The notes under the pieces are model-generated. The model searched no databases, was not told the DNA's origin, and worked only from the letters and a program-made list of their open reading frames with translations. Of a stretch of 5,692 nucleotides of DNA, positions 1-5,180 are shown piece after piece. The stretch lies in the NCBI GenBank assembly GCA_002311315.1, contig DBZZ01000027.1:1-5692 (forward strand), read 5' to 3'. Source of the DNA: Methylococcaceae bacterium UBA1147. Lineage in GTDB: Bacteria > Pseudomonadota > Gammaproteobacteria > Methylococcales > UBA1147. Position 1 is the stretch's first letter, and each line of letters starts with the position of its first letter. A program made the position numbers and the translations under genes.

Positions 1-135
1 CTCCCAAGATGAGATCTCACTGGAACCATGAGTTCCCTGAAGGGCCCTTGAAGACTACAAGGTTGATAGGCAGGGTGTGGAAGCGCAGTAATGTGTGAAG
101 CTAACCTGTACTAATTGCCCGTGAGGCTTGACCAT
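1..135 (+). rRNA. rrl: 23S ribosomal RNA, 3' end (partial)
   Basis: This is the last part of domain VI of the large-subunit rRNA; the rest of the gene lies before the window. Recognisable conserved stretches are GGTTGATAGGCAGGGTGTGG (61-80), the segment around AAGCGCAGTAATG, and the terminal GTACTAATTGCCCGTGAGGC, which matches the E. coli 3' end closely. The end at 135 is placed by aligning CGTGAGGCTTGACCAT with the E. coli end CGTGAGGCTTAACCTT, so it may be off by a few bases. The identification is secure; the mature 3' end is inferred. Confidence 0.96.
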
Positions 136-261
136 ATAACACCCAAGTTTTTTGCATGGGTGATGCCATGTGCGAGTGTACAATTTTCCTAATGAGGCAG
201 GACGTTGTTCTGCCGGGTGATCGAAGGCGCCGATGAGGGTGTTTTTGATGACCGACCGATT
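136..261 (+). other. 23S-5S internal transcribed spacer
   Basis: This 126-base spacer in the rRNA precursor contains no tRNA. Two hairpins can be read directly. CACCCA (140-145) pairs with TGGGTG (157-162). GGCAGGAC (196-203) pairs with GTTCTGCC (207-214), an 8-bp stem with one G-T wobble and a 3-base loop. ACACCCAAG-type sequence just after 23S is familiar from gammaproteobacterial spacers. The hairpins are probably part of the structure that guides RNase processing of the precursor, but that role is inferred. Confidence 0.8.
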
Positions 262-381
262 TGTCTGGTGACCATAGCGAGTGGGTCCCACCCGATCCCA
301 TCTCGAACTCGGAAGTGAAACCGCTTAGTGCCGATGATAGTGTGGAAGTTTTCCATGCGAAAGTAGGGAATTGCCAGGCTT
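262..381 (+). rRNA. rrf: 5S ribosomal RNA
   Basis: This is a complete 5S gene of 120 bases, the usual bacterial length. It carries the conserved loops GGTCCCACCCGATCCCAT (284-301), CGAACTCGGAAGTGAAACC (303-321), GCCGATGATAGTGTGG and CGAAAGTAGGGAATTGCCAG. The terminal helix forms between TGTCTGG at the 5' end and CCAGGC near the 3' end. The ends were set by alignment with E. coli 5S and may differ by one or two bases. It is the last gene of the operon: no distal tRNA follows before the terminator. Confidence 0.97.
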
Positions 382-388
382 TCAAACC

Positions 389-420
389 AAAACCCCGAAG
401 TGACTGCTTCGGGGTTTTTT
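389..420 (+). terminator. Intrinsic terminator of the rRNA operon
   Basis: CCCCGAAG (393-400) pairs perfectly with CTTCGGGG (407-414) around a 6-base loop. The A-run before it and the T-run after it (415-420) add further A-T pairs and supply the U-tract. It lies 8 bases after the 5S 3' end. It is a textbook rho-independent terminator. Confidence 0.94.
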
Positions 421-670
421 AATGCTCGCGAGTCATCCACCAGCGGTACCGATTTTCAACCCCACAGCCAGCACCCGGAATGTCGACAAGATCGCGTGAA
501 TATGGAGAGTCAGCCCAAGTGCCTTGTGTTCCCGGCCTGGCTGATCAAAGCAGGGTGGTCAGGACATGGACTACCGATTCTGAATCGGCTCCGATCAAGA
601 AGTCGATTGATGGTAAACCGGGGCCTAAACTAATTTGGCGCACGCATCCGGTGAGGGCAGAGGTGGAACT

Positions 671-679
671 TGGTAAAAT
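671..679 (+). promoter_or_regulatory. Possible extended -10 promoter for trmL
   Basis: TGGTAAAAT matches the extended -10 pattern TGnTATAAT at all but one position. No recognisable -35 hexamer lies 16-18 bases upstream (GTGAGG is there), which is tolerable for extended -10 promoters but weakens the call. Transcription would start near 686 and give a 5' leader of roughly 125 bases before the TTG of trmL. This is a pattern match only. Confidence 0.25.
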
Positions 680-780
680 GCCACTGACTCTCTTGCACTT
701 TAATTCGAATGACAAAGGCCATCCGAACATCGAATCACCTGGATACGCGAGCAGTCCGGATGACCCGGCAGGCAGTTAGA

Positions 781-802
781 AGATCGAGCGATCTCGCAGG
801 GA
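781..802 (+). promoter_or_regulatory. trmL ribosome binding site with adjacent dyad
   Basis: AGGGA (798-802) lies 10 bases before the TTG at 813 and supports that start, since no in-frame ATG lies nearby. Directly upstream is the inverted repeat AGATCG-AG-CGATCT (781-794). In RNA it can form a 5-bp stem with a GAGC loop, ending three bases before the Shine-Dalgarno. An effect on translation is possible but unproven. Confidence 0.5.
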
Positions 803-812
803 AAGAACAACC

Positions 813-1325
813 TTGAAGAACTCACCGTTTCATGTCGTGCTTTTTCAGCCAGAAATCCCGCCGAACACGGGCAATATCATTCGCCTCTGTGCCAACACGG
901 GAACGCAGTTGCACCTAATCCATCCCTGCGGATTCGAGCTTGACGACCGAAAACTGCGAAGGGCTGGCCTGGACTACCGGGAATGGGCCAACGTGAGGGA
1001 ATATGATTGCTACGAGCAATTCATTGAAGAGGTGCCGGTTCGGTGCCTGTACGCCCTAAGTACTCGGGGTTCGAGCTGTTATGCGGAAAAATCGTTTCAG
1101 TTCGGTGATGGCTTCATGTTCGGCCCAGAAAGCAGGGGGCTGCCCGATGAGATACTGGCCCGGCTACCTACAGCCAACAGGCTGTTTGTCCCGATGGTGT
1201 TGGAAACCCGCAGTCTGAACCTTTCGAATACCGTTTCTATCGTTCTCTATGAAGCCTGGAGACAGCAGCAGTTCACCGGTTCTGGCAGGCAACGAGACCC
1301 CTTTCCATCGGCCTTGGAGGACTGA
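813..1325 (+). CDS. trmL: tRNA (cytidine(34)-2'-O)-methyltransferase TrmL
   Basis: A SPOUT-class (trefoil-knot) methyltransferase that uses S-adenosylmethionine to 2'-O-methylate the wobble nucleotide 34 of tRNA-Leu isoacceptors in the cytoplasm. The 170-residue product follows E. coli TrmL (157 residues) nearly throughout. It has the N-terminal block QPEIPPNTGNIIRLCANTG (12-30), then LDDRKLRRAGLDY (43-55 region), the SAM-binding MFGPESRGLP (102-111), and the C-terminal knot SLNLSNTVSIVLYEAWRQ (134-151). The start is TTG at 813, chosen because the conserved VVLFQPEIPPNTGN begins within ten residues and AGGGA lies 10 bases upstream. The last ~19 residues extend past the usual family end and look unstructured. 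The gene stands alone, after the rRNA terminator and convergent with the next gene. The identity is secure; the substrate is inferred from the family. Confidence 0.96.
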   Translation: MKNSPFHVVLFQPEIPPNTGNIIRLCANTGTQLHLIHPCGFELDDRKLRRAGLDYREWANVREYDCYEQFIEEVPVRCLYALSTRGSSCYAEKSFQFGDGFMFGPESRGLPDEILARLPTANRLFVPMVLETRSLNLSNTVSIVLYEAWRQQQFTGSGRQRDPFPSALED

Positions 1326-1332
1326 ATTCCCC

Positions 1333-1353
1333 GATCCTAGGATCTTTTATCGG
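1333..1353. terminator. Weak hairpin in the gap between convergent genes
   Basis: The perfect 12-base palindrome GATCCTAGGATC (1333-1344) is followed by TTTTAT in the plus direction, so an RNA could form a short 4-bp stem with a CTAG loop and a modest U-tract. CCGAT (1331-1335) and ATCGG (1349-1353) offer an alternative 5-bp stem. It lies between the trmL stop and the opposing stop at 1347, overlapping the latter. It is weak for an intrinsic terminator. Confidence 0.3.
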
Positions 1354-1790
1354 TCCCACTCTGGATGGGCCTTGAGCGGATAGTAATTCCTCAAATCAGG
1401 ATCGATCCTGTCGAGGTCGACCTCCTTGATATCGCCTGGGTCCTGCAGATCCAGTTTGAGTTCTGGATGGGTGGTCAGCACGTAAAGAACCAGGTAATTC
1501 TTTTCCATGCTGGTATAGATATCGATTTTTCTGAGTTCCCGAAACCCATTCGAGAAACTTTCCTGGGCTTCTTCCCTTTGCTCCAGTTCGTAATGGGCGT
1601 GTCCCTGCAGGAGGTAATATTCGGTCGTCCACTGTCCCAGCGGCCTGATCTTAGGCCCCCGCATCCGTCTGATCCATTTCAGACAAGACAGCGTTTTCTT
1701 GAATTTCGAACGCACCGCTTGATCCCGGGCTCGAACCCAGAAAAAGCTGATCAGGGGGGTTAGCCACCATGAAAGACGTAAAAAGCTCAT
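1347..1790 (-). CDS. Small TPR-like protein of unknown function
   Basis: I do not recognise this 147-residue protein. The N-terminus (about residues 3-18, FLRLSWWLTPLISFFW) is hydrophobic and aromatic and could be a short membrane anchor. A basic stretch follows (25-49, rich in Lys and Arg). Residues 55-85, TTEYYLLQGHAHYELEQREE and onward through A..SFSNGF, have the spacing of a tetratricopeptide helix pair (Y..G..Y...E...A...F..G). The C-terminal part is acidic and ends in a Tyr/Pro/Trp-rich tail. I chose the ATG at 1790 because GGAT lies about 8 bases upstream in ATC-rich sequence. A longer version from a TTG at 1952 has no ribosome binding site. It faces trmL tail to tail and diverges from apt. 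One TPR would suggest a protein-protein contact role, which is inference only. Confidence 0.7.
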   Translation of the reverse strand: MSFLRLSWWLTPLISFFWVRARDQAVRSKFKKTLSCLKWIRRMRGPKIRPLGQWTTEYYLLQGHAHYELEQREEAQESFSNGFRELRKIDIYTSMEKNYLVLYVLTTHPELKLDLQDPGDIKEVDLDRIDPDLRNYYPLKAHPEWDR

Positions 1791-2024
1791 GATTTTGATC
1801 CGGTTTCCAATAGAGTGAAAAAGTTCGGCTATGATACCAAAGAAGGCGGCGGATATGCGGCCACTGGTCGGTCTCAAGCCAATGTAATACCATTGAGCGC
1901 TATAACCGATGGTTGGCCGTGTACGGAAAGGCGATACAGTCGACGGATACAACAGAATAAGAAATCAACCAGAACTTGCGCCCGCTCGATTGAATGGGAT
2001 GCGCTGACCTGACCTGGAGTTTTT
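1791..2024. promoter_or_regulatory. Divergent intergenic region upstream of apt and the TPR-like gene
   Basis: These 234 bases must hold the promoters of both divergent genes unless the TPR-like gene starts earlier. I see no convincing -35/-10 pair. TATAAC (1901-1906) resembles a -10 but lacks a -35, and TTGGCC (1913-1918) with TACAGT 16 bases later matches each consensus at only four of six positions. The ribosome binding site GGAG (2016-2019), 5 bases before the apt ATG, is clear. Confidence 0.4.
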
Positions 2025-2552
2025 ATGGAGCGGCTGAAATCATATATCAGGGACATTCCCGACTTCCCGAAACCCGGAATCCTTTTCAAGGACATCACCC
2101 CGCTGGTGAAGAATCCGGCAACGTTGAGACTTGCAGTACATCAGATCGTGGATCCGTTTCTGGACCAACGGATTTCTGCTGTAGCCGGCATGGAGGCCCG
2201 AGGCTTCATTTTCGGGGCACTGGCTGCCTGGGAACTGGGCGTCGGATTCATCCCGCTGCGCAAGCCGGGGAAACTGCCTTACAATGTTCACTCGGTCTCC
2301 TACGACCTCGAATACGGATCCGCAGCTCTCGAAGCCCACATTGACGCACTGGAGCCAGGCGACCGTGTGCTGTTGGTCGACGACCTGCTGGCCACCGGAG
2401 GAACAGCAAAAGCGAGTTGTGAACTGATCGAACAACTCGGAGCCGAAGTTGTCGCTTGTGCATTTGTTGTCGAACTCGATGACCTTCGGGGCCGGCAAAA
2501 AATCGGCCAATATCGGATTCACTCCCTGCTCCATTACTCGGATCTTTTCTAG
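2025..2552 (+). CDS. apt: Adenine phosphoribosyltransferase
   Basis: A cytoplasmic purine-salvage enzyme that joins adenine to 5-phosphoribosyl-1-diphosphate (PRPP), giving AMP and pyrophosphate. The 175-residue product has the family's standard length and architecture. The N-terminal hood is IPDFPKPGILFKDITPL (11-27), the core has AGMEARGFIFG (54-64), and RKPGKLP (79-85) precedes the flexible loop. The PRPP-binding signature VLLVDDLLATGGTA (115-128) carries the two acidic residues D119 and D120 and the phosphate-binding ATGGT. The ATG at 2025 is preceded by GGAG with 5-base spacing. It is a single gene diverging from the TPR-like gene; 139 bases separate it from the next co-directional gene. 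Nothing is missing or unusual. Confidence 0.97.
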   Translation: MERLKSYIRDIPDFPKPGILFKDITPLVKNPATLRLAVHQIVDPFLDQRISAVAGMEARGFIFGALAAWELGVGFIPLRKPGKLPYNVHSVSYDLEYGSAALEAHIDALEPGDRVLLVDDLLATGGTAKASCELIEQLGAEVVACAFVVELDDLRGRQKIGQYRIHSLLHYSDLF

Positions 2553-2602
2553 GCAAGCGGCATGTACAGGCCCAAGTGCAGGAAAAACCGCAGGCAGCGT
2601 AA

Positions 2603-2644
2603 CGGTTGGATGCTTGTAGGATAGGCCGTCCAACCGGCGGGTTG
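2603..2644 (+). repeat. Inverted repeats with mutually exclusive pairing after apt
   Basis: CGGTTGGA (2603-2610) is the exact reverse complement of TCCAACCG (2629-2636), an 8-bp stem with an 18-base loop. The downstream arm can instead pair locally: CAACC (2631-2635) with GGTTG (2640-2644) around a GGCG loop. No T-run follows either structure, so a plain intrinsic terminator is unlikely. It could be a rho-dependent end of apt, an RNA-stability element, or a leader structure for the gene at 2692. Confidence 0.45.
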
Positions 2645-2691
2645 CGGGCAGCTCAATCAATGCATCCAATGGGATCAACAAAATCAATCAC

Positions 2692-3549
2692 ATGAAAGCA
2701 GGGTTTGTAGGGCTTGGAGCCATGGGCGCAGCAATGGCTCGCAACGTTGCTGCCTCTGGTCAGTTAACCGCAGTATGGAACCGTAGCCCGGTCGTCGCCG
2801 CAGACCTGGCTGCGGAACTGGCAATTGAGGCCAGCAGGAGTCCGGCGGACCTGGCTTCGAAATGCGATGTGGTCCTGGTCTGTGTTTCCGCCGACGAGGA
2901 TGTGCTGGAAGTCATGGGCCAGCTTTGCACTGGTCTCGGGCCTGGTACGATCGTTATCGACTTTTCCACGGTCAGCAGCGAAACCGCCAGACAGGCGGCC
3001 GAAATGACTGCTGCACGTGGAGCCTCGTTCATGGACTCACCGGTTTCTGGAGGTGTGGAAGGGGCGCGCAACGGCACACTTGCCATGATGGTGGGCGCTG
3101 ACGGCGAAACCCTGGAACGGGTTATGCCGGTAATGGAAACCATGGGTCGGAGCATCGTGCACATGGGTCCCGTAGGATCAGGGCAGGCGACCAAGGCAGT
3201 CAACCAGATCATGGCCGCAGGAATCAACCAGGCTGTGACCGAAGCCCTGGCTTTTGGAGAATCCCAGGCGCTGCCTATGGAAAAACTGATTGATGTCATT
3301 GGAAGCGGCGCCGCGGGCAACTGGTTTCTTGCCCACCGTGGACAAACCATGACGCAGGGAATATTCGACCCGGGGTTCAAGCTGAAACTGCATCACAAGG
3401 ACCTGCTCATCTGCAGGGCAATGTCCGAAAATTCCGGCTTCCAGTCGAGAGTCATCGACTCGACACTGGCAGACTATGGCCGACTCATGGAACAAGAGTA
3501 CGGCGATGAAGACATATCGACTCTGTACCGTCTGAAACGACCGGAATGA
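2692..3549 (+). CDS. NAD(P)-dependent beta-hydroxyacid dehydrogenase (3-hydroxyisobutyrate / tartronate semialdehyde reductase family)
   Basis: A member of the MmsB/GarR/GlxR/GLYR family, which reversibly oxidises small 3-hydroxyacids or reduces semialdehydes with NAD(P)H in the cytoplasm. The 285-residue product is of normal family length. The N-terminal Rossmann domain opens with the dinucleotide-binding FVGLGAMGAAMARN (5-18). The substrate loop is DSPVSGGVEGARNGTLAMM (115-133). The helix GSGQATKAVNQ (162-172 region) carries the expected catalytic lysine K168 and N171. The C-terminal helical domain has FKLKLHHKD (229-237) with the conserved K236-D237 pair. The ATG at 2692 is fixed by the Rossmann motif beginning at residue 5, although no Shine-Dalgarno is evident (GGGA lies 17 bases away). 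It overlaps the next gene by ATGA. The exact substrate cannot be read from the sequence; candidates are 3-hydroxyisobutyrate, tartronate semialdehyde and succinic semialdehyde. Confidence 0.93.
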   Translation: MKAGFVGLGAMGAAMARNVAASGQLTAVWNRSPVVAADLAAELAIEASRSPADLASKCDVVLVCVSADEDVLEVMGQLCTGLGPGTIVIDFSTVSSETARQAAEMTAARGASFMDSPVSGGVEGARNGTLAMMVGADGETLERVMPVMETMGRSIVHMGPVGSGQATKAVNQIMAAGINQAVTEALAFGESQALPMEKLIDVIGSGAAGNWFLAHRGQTMTQGIFDPGFKLKLHHKDLLICRAMSENSGFQSRVIDSTLADYGRLMEQEYGDEDISTLYRLKRPE

Positions 3550-4193
3550 CCACAACAGTCAATGAACTGATCCTCCACCAGAGGGCCCTGCTGGCGTGCC
3601 GGAAATGCCCCGAAATGATCGGCCCCGTAGTCACCGGGAAAACTGTAAACTCGAAGGTATTGCTGATTGGACAAGCACCCGGAATTAAGGAAGGAACTTT
3701 CGGCAAGCCCTTTGCCTGGACCGCCGGGAAAACTCTGTTCAAGTGGTTTGAGCAACTTGCCATCTCGGAAGAGCATTTCCGCGACAGGGTTTACATGGCT
3801 GCAGTGTGCCGTTGCTTCCCCGGCAAGAATCCAAGGGGCGGGGACCGGGTTCCCAGCAATATGGAAATCGAACAGTGTAAACCCTGGCTGCAAACCGAAC
3901 TGCGTTTACTTGAGCCGCAACTTGTCATCCCCATCGGCAAGCTGGCGATTGCGCAGTTACTACCCGTCACAAAACTCAAGGACGTGGTCGGAAAAACTCA
4001 CCGGGTCACATTGGAAGGTGTGGAAATAGACATCGTTCCCCTGCCTCATCCCTCGGGGGCCTCGACCTGGCACAGGATGGAACCGGGGAAAACCCTGCTC
4101 GGGCAGGCACTGGATCTGATCCGGATCCACCCGGCCTGGCAAACAGTCTGCCGGCCAGAACCTGAAAAGCCGCGGACTGATTCGATGGAGTAG
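3546..4193 (+). CDS. Uracil-DNA glycosylase superfamily protein (atypical family-4-like, COG1573)
   Basis: Related to DNA-repair glycosylases that excise uracil from DNA. The 215-residue product has a family-4-like layout. Cysteines C18-x2-C21 sit near the N-terminus, and C88/C90 with C111 in the middle probably complete a 4Fe-4S site. Motif 1 is VLLIGQAPG (38-46), then FGKPFAWTAGKTLFKWF (52-68). The C-terminal motif is PLPHPSGAST (165-174). Two features depart from classical family 4. Motif 1 has Gln43 where family 4 has the Glu of GE(A/G)PG, and the C-terminal motif is HPSGAS rather than HPAYLLR. The stretch RCFPGKNPRGGDRVPS (89-104) is also longer than the family-4 KCRPP segment. The ATG at 3546 lies inside the preceding stop codon region (ATGA), with little Shine-Dalgarno, pointing to translational coupling. 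Superfamily membership is secure; uracil excision activity is not established. Confidence 0.88.
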   Translation: MTTTVNELILHQRALLACRKCPEMIGPVVTGKTVNSKVLLIGQAPGIKEGTFGKPFAWTAGKTLFKWFEQLAISEEHFRDRVYMAAVCRCFPGKNPRGGDRVPSNMEIEQCKPWLQTELRLLEPQLVIPIGKLAIAQLLPVTKLKDVVGKTHRVTLEGVEIDIVPLPHPSGASTWHRMEPGKTLLGQALDLIRIHPAWQTVCRPEPEKPRTDSME

Positions 4194-4580
4194 CCAACAG
4201 TCGAAAGAAACACTGGCCTGTCAAAATACAGAGGGCCAATATAGAGAGCCCGGCCAGCCGATCGCCGAAAATATTTGAAGTTCCCTGGTTGGCTGGGTCA
4301 CCTCTGGCTGTGGGAGGCTATGTTGAAGTATATGATGATGAGTGAAAGAACGCTTTTCCCGTGATCATCGGCCCGGCGTTCAAGCTGATCTCTTTTTCCG
4401 GATGGAACCGCGCTTCGGAACGGTAACCTGGTCCACCGAGGAATTAAGTGCCTGTTCAGGGATCTGCCATTCGCAAATTCCTCTGAACGGTAATAGCTTG
4501 CAGTGAAGGTACCACAGGGTACCTGTCAGTCACTGGCAGATTTGGCCATTGGCTTGTCCAGGCTCGGAGCCAACCAGCGT
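4194..4580. other. Non-coding stretch between convergent operons
   Basis: No convincing gene is present in these 387 bases, which separate the ends of two convergent units. Just after the glycosylase stop, TGGCC (4214-4218) and GGCCA (4234-4238) can pair with a further TGT/ACA inside, but no T-run follows. A hairpin lies at 4501-4535, and GTTCAG (4454-4459) with CTGAAC (4483-4488) form another inverted repeat. Next to the opposing stop, TTGGCT (4549-4554) can pair with AGCCAA (4568-4573). Neither operon has a clear U-tract terminator here, so termination may depend on Rho or on these structures. Confidence 0.6.
4501..4535. repeat. Two-tiered hairpin / inverted repeat
   Basis: AGGTACC (4507-4513) and GGTACCT (4518-4524) form a perfect 7-bp stem around the tetraloop ACAG. 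Directly outside it, CAGTGA (4501-4506) pairs perfectly with TCACTG (4530-4535), leaving a 5-base bulge GTCAG on the right arm only. That gives 13 pairs in 35 bases. There is no T-run on either strand, so it is not a standard intrinsic terminator, though it may protect the 3' end of the minus-strand transcript or act as a bidirectional barrier. Confidence 0.55.
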
Positions 4581-5180
4581 TTACCGGATTTGATCGTGGC
4601 AGGTAGGGATCGCCGGCCAGATTTGAAAAAGCCGGGTCAGCCACGAGTAAGCCTGCCCATAGATTCCAGGCTCGTTCTGTTCGCGGGGGCCCGCAATGTT
4701 GAGTCTATGCACGTCGTTGTTCTGCAGCCAGTCTGAGATCGAGCAGATACGGGTTTCGTTAACTGGATCGACAACTTGGTACGCTTTTTTCTGGCTAATT
4801 ACAAATTTCTCGGTGAGCAAGGTTCCGCCTGAGAGGGGTTGGGCCGACAAGACAAGGGTACCGTCCGAATCTCGCACGTTGAATGCAGTTCTTACCGAAT
4901 AATCCCGGCTGCCCGTCTCTTGGAGCGGGTAGTAATTGGGGATTATTCCATTACAAGCCCGCCGGCCCTTCGGGCACCAGCCCCCCACTGGGATGCCCCG
5001 TTCCATCGCGGCATCAAGCGCAGCGCGATCAACACCGGTCTGTCCCCCGGAAATGACTCGCCACGGGGATAGTCGGCTGGACGGCAAACAATCCACGAGA
5101 GAATGACGTTCGGTTGAAAACCAGCCGCTTAGTTGCTCCGCAGAAGGTCCCTGATCCCATCGATACCGGCCTGGGCGCAT
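4581..5180 (-). CDS. Putative molybdenum carrier / SLOG-type Rossmann protein
   Basis: A member of the family usually labelled putative molybdenum carrier (PF12694), related to the YpsA/LOG nucleotide-binding fold. Its biochemical role is not firmly known. Visible motifs are the glycine-rich ISGGQTGVDRAALDAA (43-58), GGWCPKGRRA (66-75), SVRTAFNVRDSDGTLVL (95-111) with SGGT (117-120), and the C-terminal LNIAGPREQNEPGIY (160-174). These cover the whole domain. The start is uncertain. ATG at 5180 gives 199 residues and has AGGA at 6-base spacing, but overlaps the upstream gene by 52 bases and adds about 40 residues before the usual family start. GTG at 5096 or TTG at 5087 would give a product of normal size but has a poorer binding site. 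It follows the GlcG/HbpS-like gene in the same direction, probably as one transcript. The family call is firm; molybdenum binding is only a family label. Confidence 0.85.
   Translation of the reverse strand: MRPGRYRWDQGPSAEQLSGWFSTERHSLVDCLPSSRLSPWRVISGGQTGVDRAALDAAMERGIPVGGWCPKGRRACNGIIPNYYPLQETGSRDYSVRTAFNVRDSDGTLVLSAQPLSGGTLLTEKFVISQKKAYQVVDPVNETRICSISDWLQNNDVHRLNIAGPREQNEPGIYGQAYSWLTRLFQIWPAIPTCHDQIR

Larger units (their letters stand above)
421..812. other. Intergenic stretch without a convincing gene
   Basis: These 392 bases lie between the rRNA terminator and trmL. Open frames exist (400-633 and 480-779, plus strand), but they overlap each other in different frames, lack a good ribosome binding site and have low-complexity, Ser/Pro/Arg-rich products resembling no family I know. 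No tRNA or rRNA remnant is visible. The stretch holds a 15-base dyad CCGATTCTGAATCGG (574-588), a possible extended -10 element (671-679) and a dyad next to the trmL ribosome binding site (781-794). Confidence 0.65.

Noticed and set aside
55..440. Minus-strand open frames across the 23S, spacer and 5S
   Set aside because: They lie antisense to rRNA genes identified with high confidence and their products resemble no protein family.
400..779. Two overlapping plus-strand open frames (77 and 99 residues) before trmL
   Set aside because: They lack ribosome binding sites, one begins inside the rRNA terminator, and their composition looks random. They may simply reflect a stop-poor region.
1791..1952. 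N-terminal extension of the TPR-like protein from a TTG at 1952
   Set aside because: No Shine-Dalgarno precedes it, whereas the ATG at 1790 has GGAT at suitable spacing. Kept only as an alternative.
2040..2687. Long minus-strand frame (215 residues) opposite apt
   Set aside because: It is a shadow of the unmistakable apt coding sequence and of the spacer after it; no recognisable domains.
2760..3380. Long minus-strand frame (206 residues) opposite the dehydrogenase
   Set aside because: It mirrors the codon structure of a well-supported dehydrogenase gene and its product is a typical low-complexity antisense translation.
4214..4238. TGGCC/GGCCA hairpin as an intrinsic terminator of the glycosylase unit
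   Set aside because: The stem is interrupted by a bulge and no T-run follows, so a rho-independent terminator cannot be claimed.
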